Part shown: in pieces, positions 7,426 to 15,379 of the stretch
How the letters are laid out: each line of letters opens with the position of its first letter
Numbering within the stretch: the first letter of the stretch is position 1
From: CAZMBI01 sp964564675
GTDB lineage: Bacteria; Pseudomonadota; Alphaproteobacteria; Rickettsiales; UBA3002
Length of the DNA stretch: 63,598 bases
Assembly: GCA_964564675.1 (NCBI GenBank)
Contig: CAZMBI010000013.1
Span: 1-63,598, forward strand
Reading direction: 5' to 3'
Translations under genes and position numbers: made by a program
The notes under the pieces: model-generated
Seen by the model: the letters and a program-made list of their open reading frames with translations, nothing else
Told to the model about the DNA's origin: nothing
The model's database searches: none

Positions 7426-8322
7426 ATGGAAGCGACATTTTTAACACAGCAGCAGATCTGGGTTGATCACCTTGGCAATAGTCAGCTCCAGGTGATGAAG
7501 GAATACGGCACGAAGACCGGCATGAGTGACCTTGCTATCGCTCTGGGTGGCTATATGGGTAGAGGTCAAACTAGCGATGGTCAACGTACAGGTTATGTTT
7601 GGTCGGCTTCTTCCAAAGGGAATCAGGATGTTCGCGCCGTCAGGTACGACGGCGACAGGGACTATTATGGACCGAGCAGACGGAATGTCGGTGCGCGCCC
7701 CGCTTTGCCATCATCAGTAACATCTTCCATCAGGCCGAACGAAGTGAGGCCTACGCGCGAAATTTCTGGGGTACAAATCGTCGAATTTGGCGAATATCCA
7801 CAAACCATAGCCCCGGAGGGTACAAATACAGCACTGGAACAGGCATATAATGCAGGGCGATTACAAACCACAGGCAAGAAATACACGTTCGATAGTGAAA
7901 AATACAATGCTTACGATAAGCCGTTCAACGCCAAGGAGTATGCTGAGTACCAGCATAATGGAAAGCGGTATATCCGTTTGGAGGCAGAGACCATAGATTG
8001 TGATTCCGTGATGTCAAACGGCAGAAAACCTGAGAATGGCGAGGCATGCTGGATAGAGGTGCAGCCCATCGAATGGCTTCAAGACCCAAGCGGCACATGG
8101 GTGGCCCGACAAGCCTTATTTGCTGGCGTGCAGTTTGATAGCAAGCCAGAATATGATGGCAACTTTGCTGATACAGACATCAAACAATATCTGGACAGAT
8201 ACTTTTCAAAAGAAATGGTAGCAGGGCGCGACGTTGATGCTCCTGAAGTCGTAGGGCCAACCACAGCGGCTATAACGGTACAACGCCAGCGAGCTTTAAC
8301 AAACCGCTCACAGGGGATTTAA
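7426..8322 (+). CDS. Variable protein B (DGR-target-like, paralogue of variable protein A)
   Basis: This 298-residue protein is a full-length paralogue of the product of 3545-4450. It shares the N-terminal FLTQQQIW start, the YGTKTGMSDLAIALGG segment, WSASS, GARPALP, the VEFGEYPQTIAP motif, the YQHNGKRYIR segment and the C-terminal DGNFADTDIKQYLDRYFSKE. The variable block is residues 64-89. Outside that block the genes diverge in the usual mixed, often synonymous way, whereas the DNA bordering the block is identical. AAGGATAG 7 bases before the ATG supports the start. It is separated from the vWA gene by 338 bp and probably has its own promoter. The C-terminus QRQRALTNRSQGI is also shared, so neither copy looks truncated. 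Function unknown. Confidence 0.7.
   Translation: MEATFLTQQQIWVDHLGNSQLQVMKEYGTKTGMSDLAIALGGYMGRGQTSDGQRTGYVWSASSKGNQDVRAVRYDGDRDYYGPSRRNVGARPALPSSVTSSIRPNEVRPTREISGVQIVEFGEYPQTIAPEGTNTALEQAYNAGRLQTTGKKYTFDSEKYNAYDKPFNAKEYAEYQHNGKRYIRLEAETIDCDSVMSNGRKPENGEACWIEVQPIEWLQDPSGTWVARQALFAGVQFDSKPEYDGNFADTDIKQYLDRYFSKEMVAGRDVDAPEVVGPTTAAITVQRQRALTNRSQGI
7615..7692 (+). other. Candidate DGR variable region 2
   Basis: This block is the counterpart of 3731-3808, with the same 78-base length and no indels. Changed residues include N/K, D/N, G/Q, Y/D, D/Y, G/R, G/Y, V/G, F/S, N/R and I/N, so both charge and size change sharply. The flanks TTTGGTCGGCTTCTTCC and GGTGCGCGCCCCGC are identical to those of block 1. 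No third copy, and hence no template repeat, was found in the window. Confidence 0.55.
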
Positions 8323-8331
8323 ATCGCTTTC

Positions 8332-8772
8332 TCAGCTTTGATAAAGAGCTGCCTCCGCTTCTCTTCGGCGCACCAAGCCTCTTAATTTCCGACCACCGGC
8401 CCACACCCACCGCAAGAACTCTCTCGGTACATCAGCATGTTCCTCACGGTTCACCTTGCGCCTGAGAGTGGAGCGTTGGAGTGCGCCACCGCCCAGATTG
8501 AAGGTAAACGATACCAGCGCATCAAACTGACCGTCGGTAAGCGGCACATCGATTAAACGAAGCACTGCACGCTCTGCTGTCTGGACATCTTTAATCAGCA
8601 ATGCTTCCCCTGCAGCCTCTGAAATGCCATTTTCAAACATTTTGTGCTCGCCCTTACGGATCAAATGGCTATAGCCGATTGTCGGCAGACCAGCGGCATC
8701 GAGATATATTTCCGGCTCAAAACCTTCAAACCGCTTGATAAGTCGTAATCCTTCTTGAGTGATTTGACGCAT
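8332..8772 (-). CDS. Phage-type endolysin (T4-like lysozyme, GH24)
   Basis: This 146-residue muramidase cleaves the peptidoglycan MurNAc-GlcNAc bond. The catalytic triad is present with family spacing: E16 (RFEGFEP), D25 (YLDAAG) and T31 (PTIGYSH). The later GQFDALVSFTFNLGGGAL block is typical of the family. No signal peptide or SAR helix is visible, so export would need a holin; a 3TM holin gene lies 1.5 kb away at 10254-10703. The ATG at 8772 is chosen because the family begins shortly before the catalytic Glu; an earlier start at 8805 would add 11 residues. It converges on variable protein B and probably derives from a prophage or gene-transfer agent. Confidence 0.9.
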   Translation of the reverse strand: MRQITQEGLRLIKRFEGFEPEIYLDAAGLPTIGYSHLIRKGEHKMFENGISEAAGEALLIKDVQTAERAVLRLIDVPLTDGQFDALVSFTFNLGGGALQRSTLRRKVNREEHADVPREFLRWVWAGGRKLRGLVRRREAEAALYQS

Positions 8773-8820
8773 AAAAATCCTCTTTCGATTGTCAATTAAA
8801 ATCAATTAGCTATGCTGTTG

Positions 8821-8834
8821 AGTGTTCGAACACT
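8821..8834. promoter_or_regulatory. Perfect 14-bp palindrome before the nuclease-like gene
   Basis: AGTGTTCGAACACT is a perfect palindrome lying 19 bp before the ATG at 8854, in the divergent region shared with the endolysin. Its position suggests an operator. It also argues for the start at 8854 rather than the ATG at 8812, which would put the palindrome inside the coding region. Confidence 0.4.
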
Positions 8835-8853
8835 TCAAAACGATGAGCGGGGC

Positions 8854-10257
8854 ATGTCATTATTCACGATTCAGCGACCTGATTTTTTAGCTTCTGGCGA
8901 ACGCGCCAGATTAATTCCAACCATTGCTGACACCAGCAAAGAGGGGCGCATCACCAGCTGCACTCTGGCTGCTCTCATGTCGGTTGATGAGTTTGCCAAA
9001 GGCCTGCTCACCACCATCGGGGTACGTTTGGGTAAGACCTCAAAAGTGGAATGCTTCACTGAGATCGTATTCCAGAACAAAGATAAATCCGCTTCCAAGA
9101 TTCGCCCGGACGGATTGATTGTCGTTACCACCGGCAACAAAAAATGGATGGCACTGGTCGAGGCCAAGATCGGCAAAGCAGAGCTGCAGCCTGATCAGGT
9201 AGAGGCCTATCTTGATCTGGCCAAAGAGCACAAGATCGATGCTGTCATCACGCTCTCCAACCAATTCGCCGCCACTCCAACGCATCACCCACTAACGTTT
9301 AAGAAGGTGAAAACCCGAAGTGTTGATCTGTATCACTGGTCATGGACATATCTGATTGCCGAAGCGGTAATGTGGGTGAAGTATCACGGTGTTACCGACC
9401 CGGATCAGGCTTATATCCTCGAAGAGCTGGTGCGCTACCTGCAGCACGATAGCTCTGGTGTGCTTTCATTTGATCGCATGAACAGCACATGGAAAGATGT
9501 CTGTGGCTCCATTCAAAATCGTATTCCCCTCAAGAAAACCGCCCCGGAAGTACAAGACAGTGTTGCAAGTTGGCACCAGTTTGTTCGTAACGTAACGCTG
9601 CATCTGAGCCTCTCGATCGGTGCCAACGTAAGTGTCTTCCTTAAGAAGGCACATCGGGATGATGCAGCCAAACGACTGGATGACGATTGTCACCAACTCG
9701 TGACCGATCAAACATTAATCGCCGAGTTCGACATCCCCGATGCAGCAAGCCGTATCAAAATGGTGGCCGATGCAGAGACTCGCTCCGTCATCGTATCGAT
9801 GCGCCTTAAGGCCCCAGATGAGAAAGCCACCACAAAAGGGCGGATCAACTGGTTCATCGGCCAGCTTAAAAAAGCCACCCATCCTGATATTTCCGTGCGT
9901 GCAATATGGCCGAGCCGTGCTCCTGATACCATGGCACCTCTATCTGTCATCCGTGAAGAAGGCTTTGAAAAGCTATTGTGTGATAACGCTTCTCTTAAGC
10001 CGGTGGCATTTGAGGTGGTGTTGACCAGTGATCTGGGTGCTAAATTCAAAGGAGCCAAAACCTTCATCGATTTGACTGAGCCGTTGCTGTTGCAATTCTA
10101 TGAGCAGGCTGGCCAGCATCTCAAAGAATGGGTGGCCCCACCACCAAAGATCAAAACAAAAAATGCGGAAGCCTTAATGGAAGATGTTGATGAAGTGGCT
10201 GAAAGTGAAGAAGCTAAAAAAACAGAATCCGCTCCTGTTTCCACCTCTGCAGCTTAA
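8854..10257 (+). CDS. PD-(D/E)XK nuclease-like protein
   Basis: This is a 467-residue protein (14 longer if the ATG at 8812 is used). The first 130 residues carry a restriction-endonuclease-like core: RPDGLIVV (D86) then MALVEAKIG (E103-x-K105), followed by a helix with LQPDQVEAYLDLA. That D...ExK order is the PD-(D/E)XK signature, so it may bind or cut DNA with a metal ion. The rest is unrecognised and ends in an acidic Ala/Glu tail. It lies between an endolysin and a holin gene, and its stop codon overlaps the holin's in the shared TTAA, so it travels with the phage remnant. A role in phage defence or exclusion is a guess. Confidence 0.6.
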   Translation: MSLFTIQRPDFLASGERARLIPTIADTSKEGRITSCTLAALMSVDEFAKGLLTTIGVRLGKTSKVECFTEIVFQNKDKSASKIRPDGLIVVTTGNKKWMALVEAKIGKAELQPDQVEAYLDLAKEHKIDAVITLSNQFAATPTHHPLTFKKVKTRSVDLYHWSWTYLIAEAVMWVKYHGVTDPDQAYILEELVRYLQHDSSGVLSFDRMNSTWKDVCGSIQNRIPLKKTAPEVQDSVASWHQFVRNVTLHLSLSIGANVSVFLKKAHRDDAAKRLDDDCHQLVTDQTLIAEFDIPDAASRIKMVADAETRSVIVSMRLKAPDEKATTKGRINWFIGQLKKATHPDISVRAIWPSRAPDTMAPLSVIREEGFEKLLCDNASLKPVAFEVVLTSDLGAKFKGAKTFIDLTEPLLLQFYEQAGQHLKEWVAPPPKIKTKNAEALMEDVDEVAESEEAKKTESAPVSTSAA

Positions 10258-10703
10258 CGGCCACTCCGTACCTTGCTCATAGCACGCTGGCCGAAGTAAA
10301 AGCTGATGATGCCAGCAAAGATCGCCTGATCTTCCACTGACCATAACATATCCATATGCCATGGCAGTGGACTGGCCAGATCAACCATAGCGAACTGCAT
10401 GCATTTGATGGTGTAATAGAGCAGGAAGAAAGCATAGGCTAAGACGGGGCGCACCGTGCCATTAAGCGCATCCACCCATTTGATGCCGCTATAGTAGGTT
10501 TTGTAGAGTGCCTTTGATTCAGCGATATCGGCCTGCACATGTATTTCCTCCAGCCGCTGTTGTTGACCTTGCGCGGCCTCTTCCATCTGCATACGCAAAA
10601 TGATCAGCTCGTGCTGCCGGTCAGCCCGGTCACGCCATAGCTTAAGTAAATCGGGAAATGCGGCACTAATAAAGCCGACAAGTGATCCAAGTAATGTAAT
10701 CAT
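10254..10703 (-). CDS. 3TM holin of the gene-transfer-agent type
   Basis: This is a 149-residue membrane protein. A short N-terminal hydrophobic segment (LLGSLVGFISAAF) is followed by a charged helical stretch rich in Glu, Gln and Arg (residues 25-65), then two hydrophobic segments (VLAYAFFLLYYTIKCMQF and IFAGIISFYFGQRAM). This matches the Holin_3TMs family found in prophages and alphaproteobacterial gene-transfer agents, which opens the inner membrane for the endolysin. The start ATG at 10703 follows GGAGGT, a good Shine-Dalgarno. No other structural phage genes are present, so this looks like a lysis-module remnant. Confidence 0.75.
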   Translation of the reverse strand: MITLLGSLVGFISAAFPDLLKLWRDRADRQHELIILRMQMEEAAQGQQQRLEEIHVQADIAESKALYKTYYSGIKWVDALNGTVRPVLAYAFFLLYYTIKCMQFAMVDLASPLPWHMDMLWSVEDQAIFAGIISFYFGQRAMSKVRSGR

Positions 10704-10898
10704 GTCAGATACCTCCGTTGATAATTGTTAATTTGATGATGATTCCAACGAGGCCTGTGACAATCATGGTTCCCCACTGACATCGCCCCGGCGGCCTATC
10801 CACATATGCGGGCTGTATGGTTTGCTTCGGTTGACAGGCGAGGTCATCTGTGTTTGCCTGCAGAATTACTACGTTCAATAACCCGAAAGGTATGATTT

Positions 10899-11306
10899 AT
10901 GATGATAAAATCCATGTCCAAGACCGCTCTGGCCGGCGCCGCGGCGCTGGCGTTTGCCGCCCCGGCCATGTCTCAGCAGACGTCAGATATGCCGTCCTCG
11001 GGGCAGCGTGCGCCCGCGCAGTCACAGGCGCAGCAGATCAATGTGTCAGAAGAAAAGATGCAGGACTTCGTCAAAGTGCATCAGCAAGTGCTGCGCGTGC
11101 AGCAATCTTATCAGCAAAAAGCCAAACAGCAGAGTGCTGATCAGGAGGCGGCGGCGGCTATCGCCCATCAGGCCGATGAAGAAGCCATGAAAGTGGTCAA
11201 ACAATCGCCGATCACCCTGCAGGAATTTAACCAGATGGCCATGCTTTTGCAGCAGAAACCGGAACTGCAGCAGCGCTATCGGCAGATTCTGCAGAATAAT
11301 CAATAA
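10899..11306 (+). CDS. Exported DUF4168-like protein
   Basis: This 135-residue protein has a clear signal peptide (KSMSKTALAGAAALAFAAPAMSQ, cleavage near residue 26). The mature part is Gln/Ala-rich, with VSEEKMQDFVKVHQQVLRVQ and a C-terminal ITLQEFNQMAMLLQQKPELQQRY. That order matches DUF4168 proteins, which are exported and have no known biochemical role. AAAGG 9 bases upstream supports the start; an ATG 3 bases later is equally possible. It stands alone between the phage remnant and the DksA-like gene. An AGCCGTC/GACGGCT dyad follows the stop but lacks a T-run. Confidence 0.7.
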   Translation: MMIKSMSKTALAGAAALAFAAPAMSQQTSDMPSSGQRAPAQSQAQQINVSEEKMQDFVKVHQQVLRVQQSYQQKAKQQSADQEAAAAIAHQADEEAMKVVKQSPITLQEFNQMAMLLQQKPELQQRYRQILQNNQ

Positions 11307-11499
11307 GCCGTCGGGTGTCCGCCGTCGTGAGACGGCTGGCCGCACGTTATGAACGGCGGCACGTGGCGTGGCGGCTTATCGCTCGCGCGCCCTGCTGCCT
11401 GCCTTTTTTGCACCTGCGCCTTGGGCCGGCGTGTAACTCGTCCGCCGGACCGAGCGCCAGCTTGCCACGATTCGTCCTTTTCTCTTCCTGAAAATCCGC

Positions 11500-11505
11500 T
11501 ATCCT
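11500..11505 (+). promoter_or_regulatory. -10-like hexamer of a probable leaderless transcript
   Basis: TATCCT ends 6 bases before the ATG at 11512, where transcription would begin at or next to the start codon. There is no Shine-Dalgarno. The -35 region is weak. The same layout is seen at 32959, 36438 and 47073. Confidence 0.35.
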
Positions 11506-11511
11506 GCCGCC

Positions 11512-11850
11512 ATGCACATTGACGAGGCATATTTCACCGCGTTGCTTGAAGCCCGGCGCGAGGAACTCAAGGCGTTGATACACGAGGCGGAGGGCGGCAC
11601 GCAGCCGGTGGCGCTGGATCAGCAGAGTGTGGGGCGGCTGTCGCGTATGGATGCCATGCAGGTGCAGGCCATGGCGCAGGCCTCGCAGCGCCAGCGACGG
11701 CAGGAGTTGCGGGCGATCGATGCGGCGCTGGAACGGCTGGCAAACGGCGAATACGGCGAATGCGTGCGCTGCGGCGAGGACATTGCGCCCAAGCGCCTGA
11801 CGCTCAACCCCACGGTGCAAACCTGCATCCACTGTGCAAGCGGAAAATAA
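11512..11850 (+). CDS. DksA/TraR-family zinc-finger protein
   Basis: This 112-residue protein has a helical N-terminal part (coiled-coil-like, EARREELKALIHE, then a long Gln/Arg-rich helix) and a C-terminal four-cysteine zinc finger: CVRCGED then TCIHC. This matches the TraR/DksA family, which enters the RNA polymerase secondary channel to tune initiation. True DksA is about 150 residues with a DxxDxA coiled-coil tip; that tip is not evident here, so it is a short paralogue rather than DksA itself. The Asn-Gly-Glu-Tyr-Gly segment before the finger is the usual family signature. It is monocistronic. Confidence 0.85.
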   Translation: MHIDEAYFTALLEARREELKALIHEAEGGTQPVALDQQSVGRLSRMDAMQVQAMAQASQRQRRQELRAIDAALERLANGEYGECVRCGEDIAPKRLTLNPTVQTCIHCASGK

Positions 11851-12008
11851 CCCGGCACGGTGCGTGGCGCGGCGATATTGGCTTGCCGCTTGTATGATTA
11901 GATTAGGCGCAATATAAGTTCTTTTTATTCGAGGGAGTAACGATTGTAAGTGATTAGGTCGCTGAAAAAGTTAACTTATTAACGATTTCTTAGTGGGGCC
12001 TGTCTATC

Positions 12009-13709
12009 ATGATAGGAATGAAAAAAGATGAAGCATTAGCCGACATATTGGCTCAATATATGCCGAGAGGCATTGTCTCGGGAAGATACCAATATGCTGA
12101 TGGCAGGGATTTGTTTCATCCGAATCTCGATACGCTTCGAGAATATTTAAAAAGTGATCCAATTGAATCAGCGTTAGAAAAGAATGTGGTATCATTAAAC
12201 GAAGATGTAAAAAAATTGCAAATAGGACTTAAATCCAGAGAAGAAGATCCTTATGATAATAAGGCAAGAGAATATTTATCAGATCTACAAGAGAAGTTGG
12301 AGCGCAGCGAAACACAGCTATCATGGTTTAAAGAAAATAAAGAATATCTGATTTCTAATCTGGAATATGTGGTAACACAGCATTTAAGCATTGAATATGA
12401 CGAACCTGCGTTTCCCGAGCCGCCATTAAGGGCTGCAGGAGCGGCCTTTACAATGGTCGAGCCTTGGCAACATCAGTACAGGGCAGATAATGCCATCCAT
12501 TTCAGGGCAATATTAAAAGAAAAGCATGCCTGGGGTGCGCTAAAGGAAACATTGGAACATTATGGGACCAGAGTTACCACCATTCCTTCTTCAGAATTAG
12601 GAGCGGAGGCTAATCGCTCGGTGTGGGCGCGTGACCCTAGTATTACGCTACAAAGTTCCGAAGGGCTGACTGCCTTTATGTCAGAAGATCACCTGATGCC
12701 TAAGGTAGAAGAAACAAGATATTATAAGAGGCATTTAGAGGAAAGAGGGGTAGAGGTAAAGCAGCTGATGGCAGAAATAGAGGGTGGTAACATATTATTT
12801 GATACAACCAATAATGTGATGTTATTTTCAACCAATTCGCGTACTGACGATTATCACAAGGAGCGATTGGCAGAGATTCAAACAAAGTTCCAAGCCATAG
12901 AAAAAGCAGTTATGGAACAGGTTGGGCATGAGCTTAATTTGGATGACACCTTGCTCAGAAAGGCAGAAAATCTATCATACAATAATAATACGTCCGTATA
13001 TGAGATAATAAAAGTTCAGGATGAAGCGAGAGACTTTTTTGTTAAACAAATTCCTGAAGGAGTCATGTTGAGTATAAATGGAAATTCAGTAGAGGCTAGG
13101 GACTATGCAATGAATATGGCCCTTGATTTTGGTCAAAACTATGGCGCAATTGTAAATGATAATAGACGTCTGAACCGGTATGCGGACATATTGCAAGAGG
13201 AAAGTGGAGTGCCGGTCATTCCTGTACCAGGAACATCCAAAGAATTTTATCATCTAGATACTTTCGCAGCCACACTATCAGACAGTACAGACGGTACGCT
13301 GCTGATTCATCCCGAAAAAACTACGCCGGAGGCTATGAAGCGGTTACGTGGTTTTTATGGTGATAATTTGATAGAATTAAATGATGAAGATCTGGCTGGT
13401 CTGGGGCCTAACCTGGTGCAGACAGGCAATGTGCTAATTACGAATAATTTCAGTCCTGAAACCGCAAGAAAAATAGAAGAAAAAGGGTTTCAGTTAGTTA
13501 CTCGTGATTCCGTTGGCTTCCAATATGATTTTATATACGATAACGATGAGAATAATTACGTAGGTTCAGGCATTCGCTGCCTTACAGATGAAACCAATGG
13601 GGTAAGACTGGAGTCGAGAGACGTTGAGGATGGAGAAGGAACAGAATTTCATGCTTCCTTGCCAGCGCATTTAAAAGTAAGTGCCGATCGAAGCGGCCCA
13701 AAGAAGTAA
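12009..13709 (+). CDS. Guanidino-modifying (DDAH/deiminase-like) enzyme with extended N-terminus
   Basis: This is a 566-residue protein from AT-rich DNA unlike its neighbours. Residues 1-130 are helical and charged, with a likely coiled coil around 58-110. From about residue 145 the motifs of the guanidino-group-modifying superfamily appear in order: VWARDPS, EGGNILFD (E258), a YHLDT histidine (H415) and a C-terminal GIRCLT with the candidate nucleophile C524. Members deiminate or hydrolyse arginine-like substrates (DDAH, arginine and agmatine deiminases). An insert of about 100 residues sits between the acidic and His motifs. There is no signal peptide. The ATG at 12018 is an alternative start. 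The substrate is unknown, and the base composition suggests recent transfer. Confidence 0.7.
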   Translation: MIGMKKDEALADILAQYMPRGIVSGRYQYADGRDLFHPNLDTLREYLKSDPIESALEKNVVSLNEDVKKLQIGLKSREEDPYDNKAREYLSDLQEKLERSETQLSWFKENKEYLISNLEYVVTQHLSIEYDEPAFPEPPLRAAGAAFTMVEPWQHQYRADNAIHFRAILKEKHAWGALKETLEHYGTRVTTIPSSELGAEANRSVWARDPSITLQSSEGLTAFMSEDHLMPKVEETRYYKRHLEERGVEVKQLMAEIEGGNILFDTTNNVMLFSTNSRTDDYHKERLAEIQTKFQAIEKAVMEQVGHELNLDDTLLRKAENLSYNNNTSVYEIIKVQDEARDFFVKQIPEGVMLSINGNSVEARDYAMNMALDFGQNYGAIVNDNRRLNRYADILQEESGVPVIPVPGTSKEFYHLDTFAATLSDSTDGTLLIHPEKTTPEAMKRLRGFYGDNLIELNDEDLAGLGPNLVQTGNVLITNNFSPETARKIEEKGFQLVTRDSVGFQYDFIYDNDENNYVGSGIRCLTDETNGVRLESRDVEDGEGTEFHASLPAHLKVSADRSGPKK

Positions 13710-13740
13710 GTAATCCTGTAAGTATAAACTTAGCACGCTC

Positions 13741-14595
13741 TCACCGCCCGGCGATCACCCACATATTATCACTCACAGGCGAGCGGTCGAGCCGGTTAAA
13801 GCGGCGGATGTGCAGGCCGGCCTGTTCCAGCATGCGGCTAAGGCTTGCCGGGGTGAAATAATTCACGTGTTCAGGAAAGCGCAGGCCGCACCAGTGCCGG
13901 CCCATCACGTGCCGGTTAATGCAGGCATAGTTGGGCACCTTGATGACGAGTGCCCCGCCGGGTTGCAGCGTACGGTAAGCTTCCTCCAGAATCGCTTTGG
14001 GGCGGATGTCATGTTCCAGAAACGAGCGCATAATCATCCCGCTGAAAAATCCATCGGCAAAGGTCTGCATGCCGCCCAGCGCGTCGTGATTGACCAGCTC
14101 GCCGTGGCGGGCGCGAATTTGCGGCCGGCCGTCCGCCACCGCCTGGCTGGAAATTTCCACGCCATAAGGTACGAACGCCGCCGGCAATTGCAGCAAATGC
14201 GCGCCGCTGCCGGCGCCGACATCCAGCACATTGCCCGGCGGGGCGTGTTCGGCCACCAGCTTTGCCGCGTTCTTGCGCGGCAGCAGGGCGTTGCGCAGGC
14301 GCCGGTAACGCTTGCTCTGGCGTCGCCAATACCCGCGTTCGGCGTCGCGCCTGGCATCTTCCACTGCCGCGCTCGTATCCCAGTCGAACGTTTCGTACAA
14401 CACCTCCAGTGCCCAGGTTTTCTCGAGATAGACCATGTCGCAGCGGGTGCATTGCTTCATCGGCCATTCGGCCGGCGCATAGGCAAGCGAGGGCTGTGCG
14501 CTGTTGTCATGCCCGCAGGCCGGACAATGGCGGTGAATCGTCTGCTCAGGCGGCGGCGCATCGGCCTGCACTGAGATTGGCGAGGCGGTGTTCAT
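13741..14595 (-). CDS. Class I SAM-dependent methyltransferase with N-terminal zinc-ribbon
   Basis: This 284-residue protein opens with a zinc-ribbon-like pair of cysteine knuckles (HCPACGHDN and CTRCDMVY, residues 23-55). A Rossmann methyltransferase core follows: motif I NVLDVGAGSGAHLLQL near residue 125, an acidic residue after strand 2, and GGALVIKVPN at motif IV/V. The arrangement matches the Methyltransf_11/23 proteins often found in glycan or lipid modification clusters. The acceptor is unknown, and no glycan genes are adjacent. It is transcribed alone; the gene upstream on the same strand is separated by a terminator hairpin at 14677-14703. Confidence 0.8.
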   Translation of the reverse strand: MNTASPISVQADAPPPEQTIHRHCPACGHDNSAQPSLAYAPAEWPMKQCTRCDMVYLEKTWALEVLYETFDWDTSAAVEDARRDAERGYWRRQSKRYRRLRNALLPRKNAAKLVAEHAPPGNVLDVGAGSGAHLLQLPAAFVPYGVEISSQAVADGRPQIRARHGELVNHDALGGMQTFADGFFSGMIMRSFLEHDIRPKAILEEAYRTLQPGGALVIKVPNYACINRHVMGRHWCGLRFPEHVNYFTPASLSRMLEQAGLHIRRFNRLDRSPVSDNMWVIAGR

Positions 14596-14676
14596 AAGGC
14601 CCTTATCGCTGGTACGCGGTTATCTGATAATTGCTAATAACAGGTAGACCAAACGTGCGGGGGAATCAAGCTGTCT

Positions 14677-14703
14677 CGGCGCGGGGCGTTGCACCCCGCG
14701 CCG
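14677..14703 (-). terminator. GC-rich terminator-like hairpin
   Basis: CGGCGCGGGG (14677-14686) and CCCCGCGCCG (14694-14703) are perfect 10-bp arms with a 7-base loop, just after the stop of the minus-strand gene 14719-15234. The T-tract that follows on that strand is weak, so it may be a Rho-assisted terminator. Confidence 0.6.
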
Positions 14704-14718
14704 AACGGGCCCTGTGCT

Positions 14719-15234
14719 TTACGGCTGATAGGGCAGGGACGAATGATGTAGGTTAATCCGCAGATTCCCCGCGTCATCCTTAACATAGCCGAAGCTGTAT
14801 TCGACCTTCACCGGATCGCCTTCGATGGGGGTAAAGAAATAATTCCCCATGGCCAGCGCTGAGTCGCAGTCGGAGATGATACCCTCGTTCTCGAAGCGCA
14901 CCTTGGTATAGGGCGCCAGGGCGAAACCTTTATCCTCTTCCACCTCGCCGGTGACAAAATAGGACAGCGCCTCTTCCTTGCTGCCGCGGAATTGTTCCTC
15001 GGCGGCCTTGGTCGGCTTAAACAGCACGGTTCCCATGTCATAGCCGTACAGCGTATCCAGATGCGCTGTTGCGGCGGCTTTGGGCTCATCCGCCGCACCG
15101 ATGGCAACGATCCCCTTGCCCCAGGCATCCTGGGCCGCTTTCACCTCATCGGCAGTGATATCGGTGCATTCGGCGGCCGGTGCGGCGGAGGCGCTAAAAG
15201 CCAGCAGGGCGGCGGTGGTGAATAAGGTCTTCAT
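14719..15234 (-). CDS. Exported NTF2/SnoaL-like protein
   Basis: This 171-residue protein has a signal peptide (MKTLFTTAALLAFSASAAPAA, cleavage before ECTD). The mature part begins with a helix (ITADEVKAAQDAWGKGIVAIG) and continues with strand-rich segments DTLYGYDMGTVLFKPT, EALSYFV, and FEYSFGYV-like NTF2 signatures (KVEYSFGYVKDDAGNLRINLHHSS). This is typical of SnoaL/NTF2-like proteins often mislabelled phosphoribosyl-AMP cyclohydrolase; none of that enzyme's cysteines are present. Function unknown, probably periplasmic. AGGAG 6 bases before the ATG at 15234 decides the start over an upstream GTG. It diverges from the LysR gene. Confidence 0.65.
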   Translation of the reverse strand: MKTLFTTAALLAFSASAAPAAECTDITADEVKAAQDAWGKGIVAIGAADEPKAAATAHLDTLYGYDMGTVLFKPTKAAEEQFRGSKEEALSYFVTGEVEEDKGFALAPYTKVRFENEGIISDCDSALAMGNYFFTPIEGDPVKVEYSFGYVKDDAGNLRINLHHSSLPYQP

Positions 15235-15379
15235 AGTCACTCCTTTGGTTAGGTTAAGACATATTCAGCTGCCTGGGTGTCTGTATTTATTAGGCATCCG
15301 GTTTTGACAGGATTTGTTATAGCCGGGTTGTGGCCATCAGGAAAATGAATTATTATCATATTTAAAATTATTTTTTCTT

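Noticed and set aside
11512..11850. True DksA
   Set aside because: The zinc finger fits, but the protein is 40 residues shorter and the DxxDxA coiled-coil tip is not visible, so only family membership is claimed.
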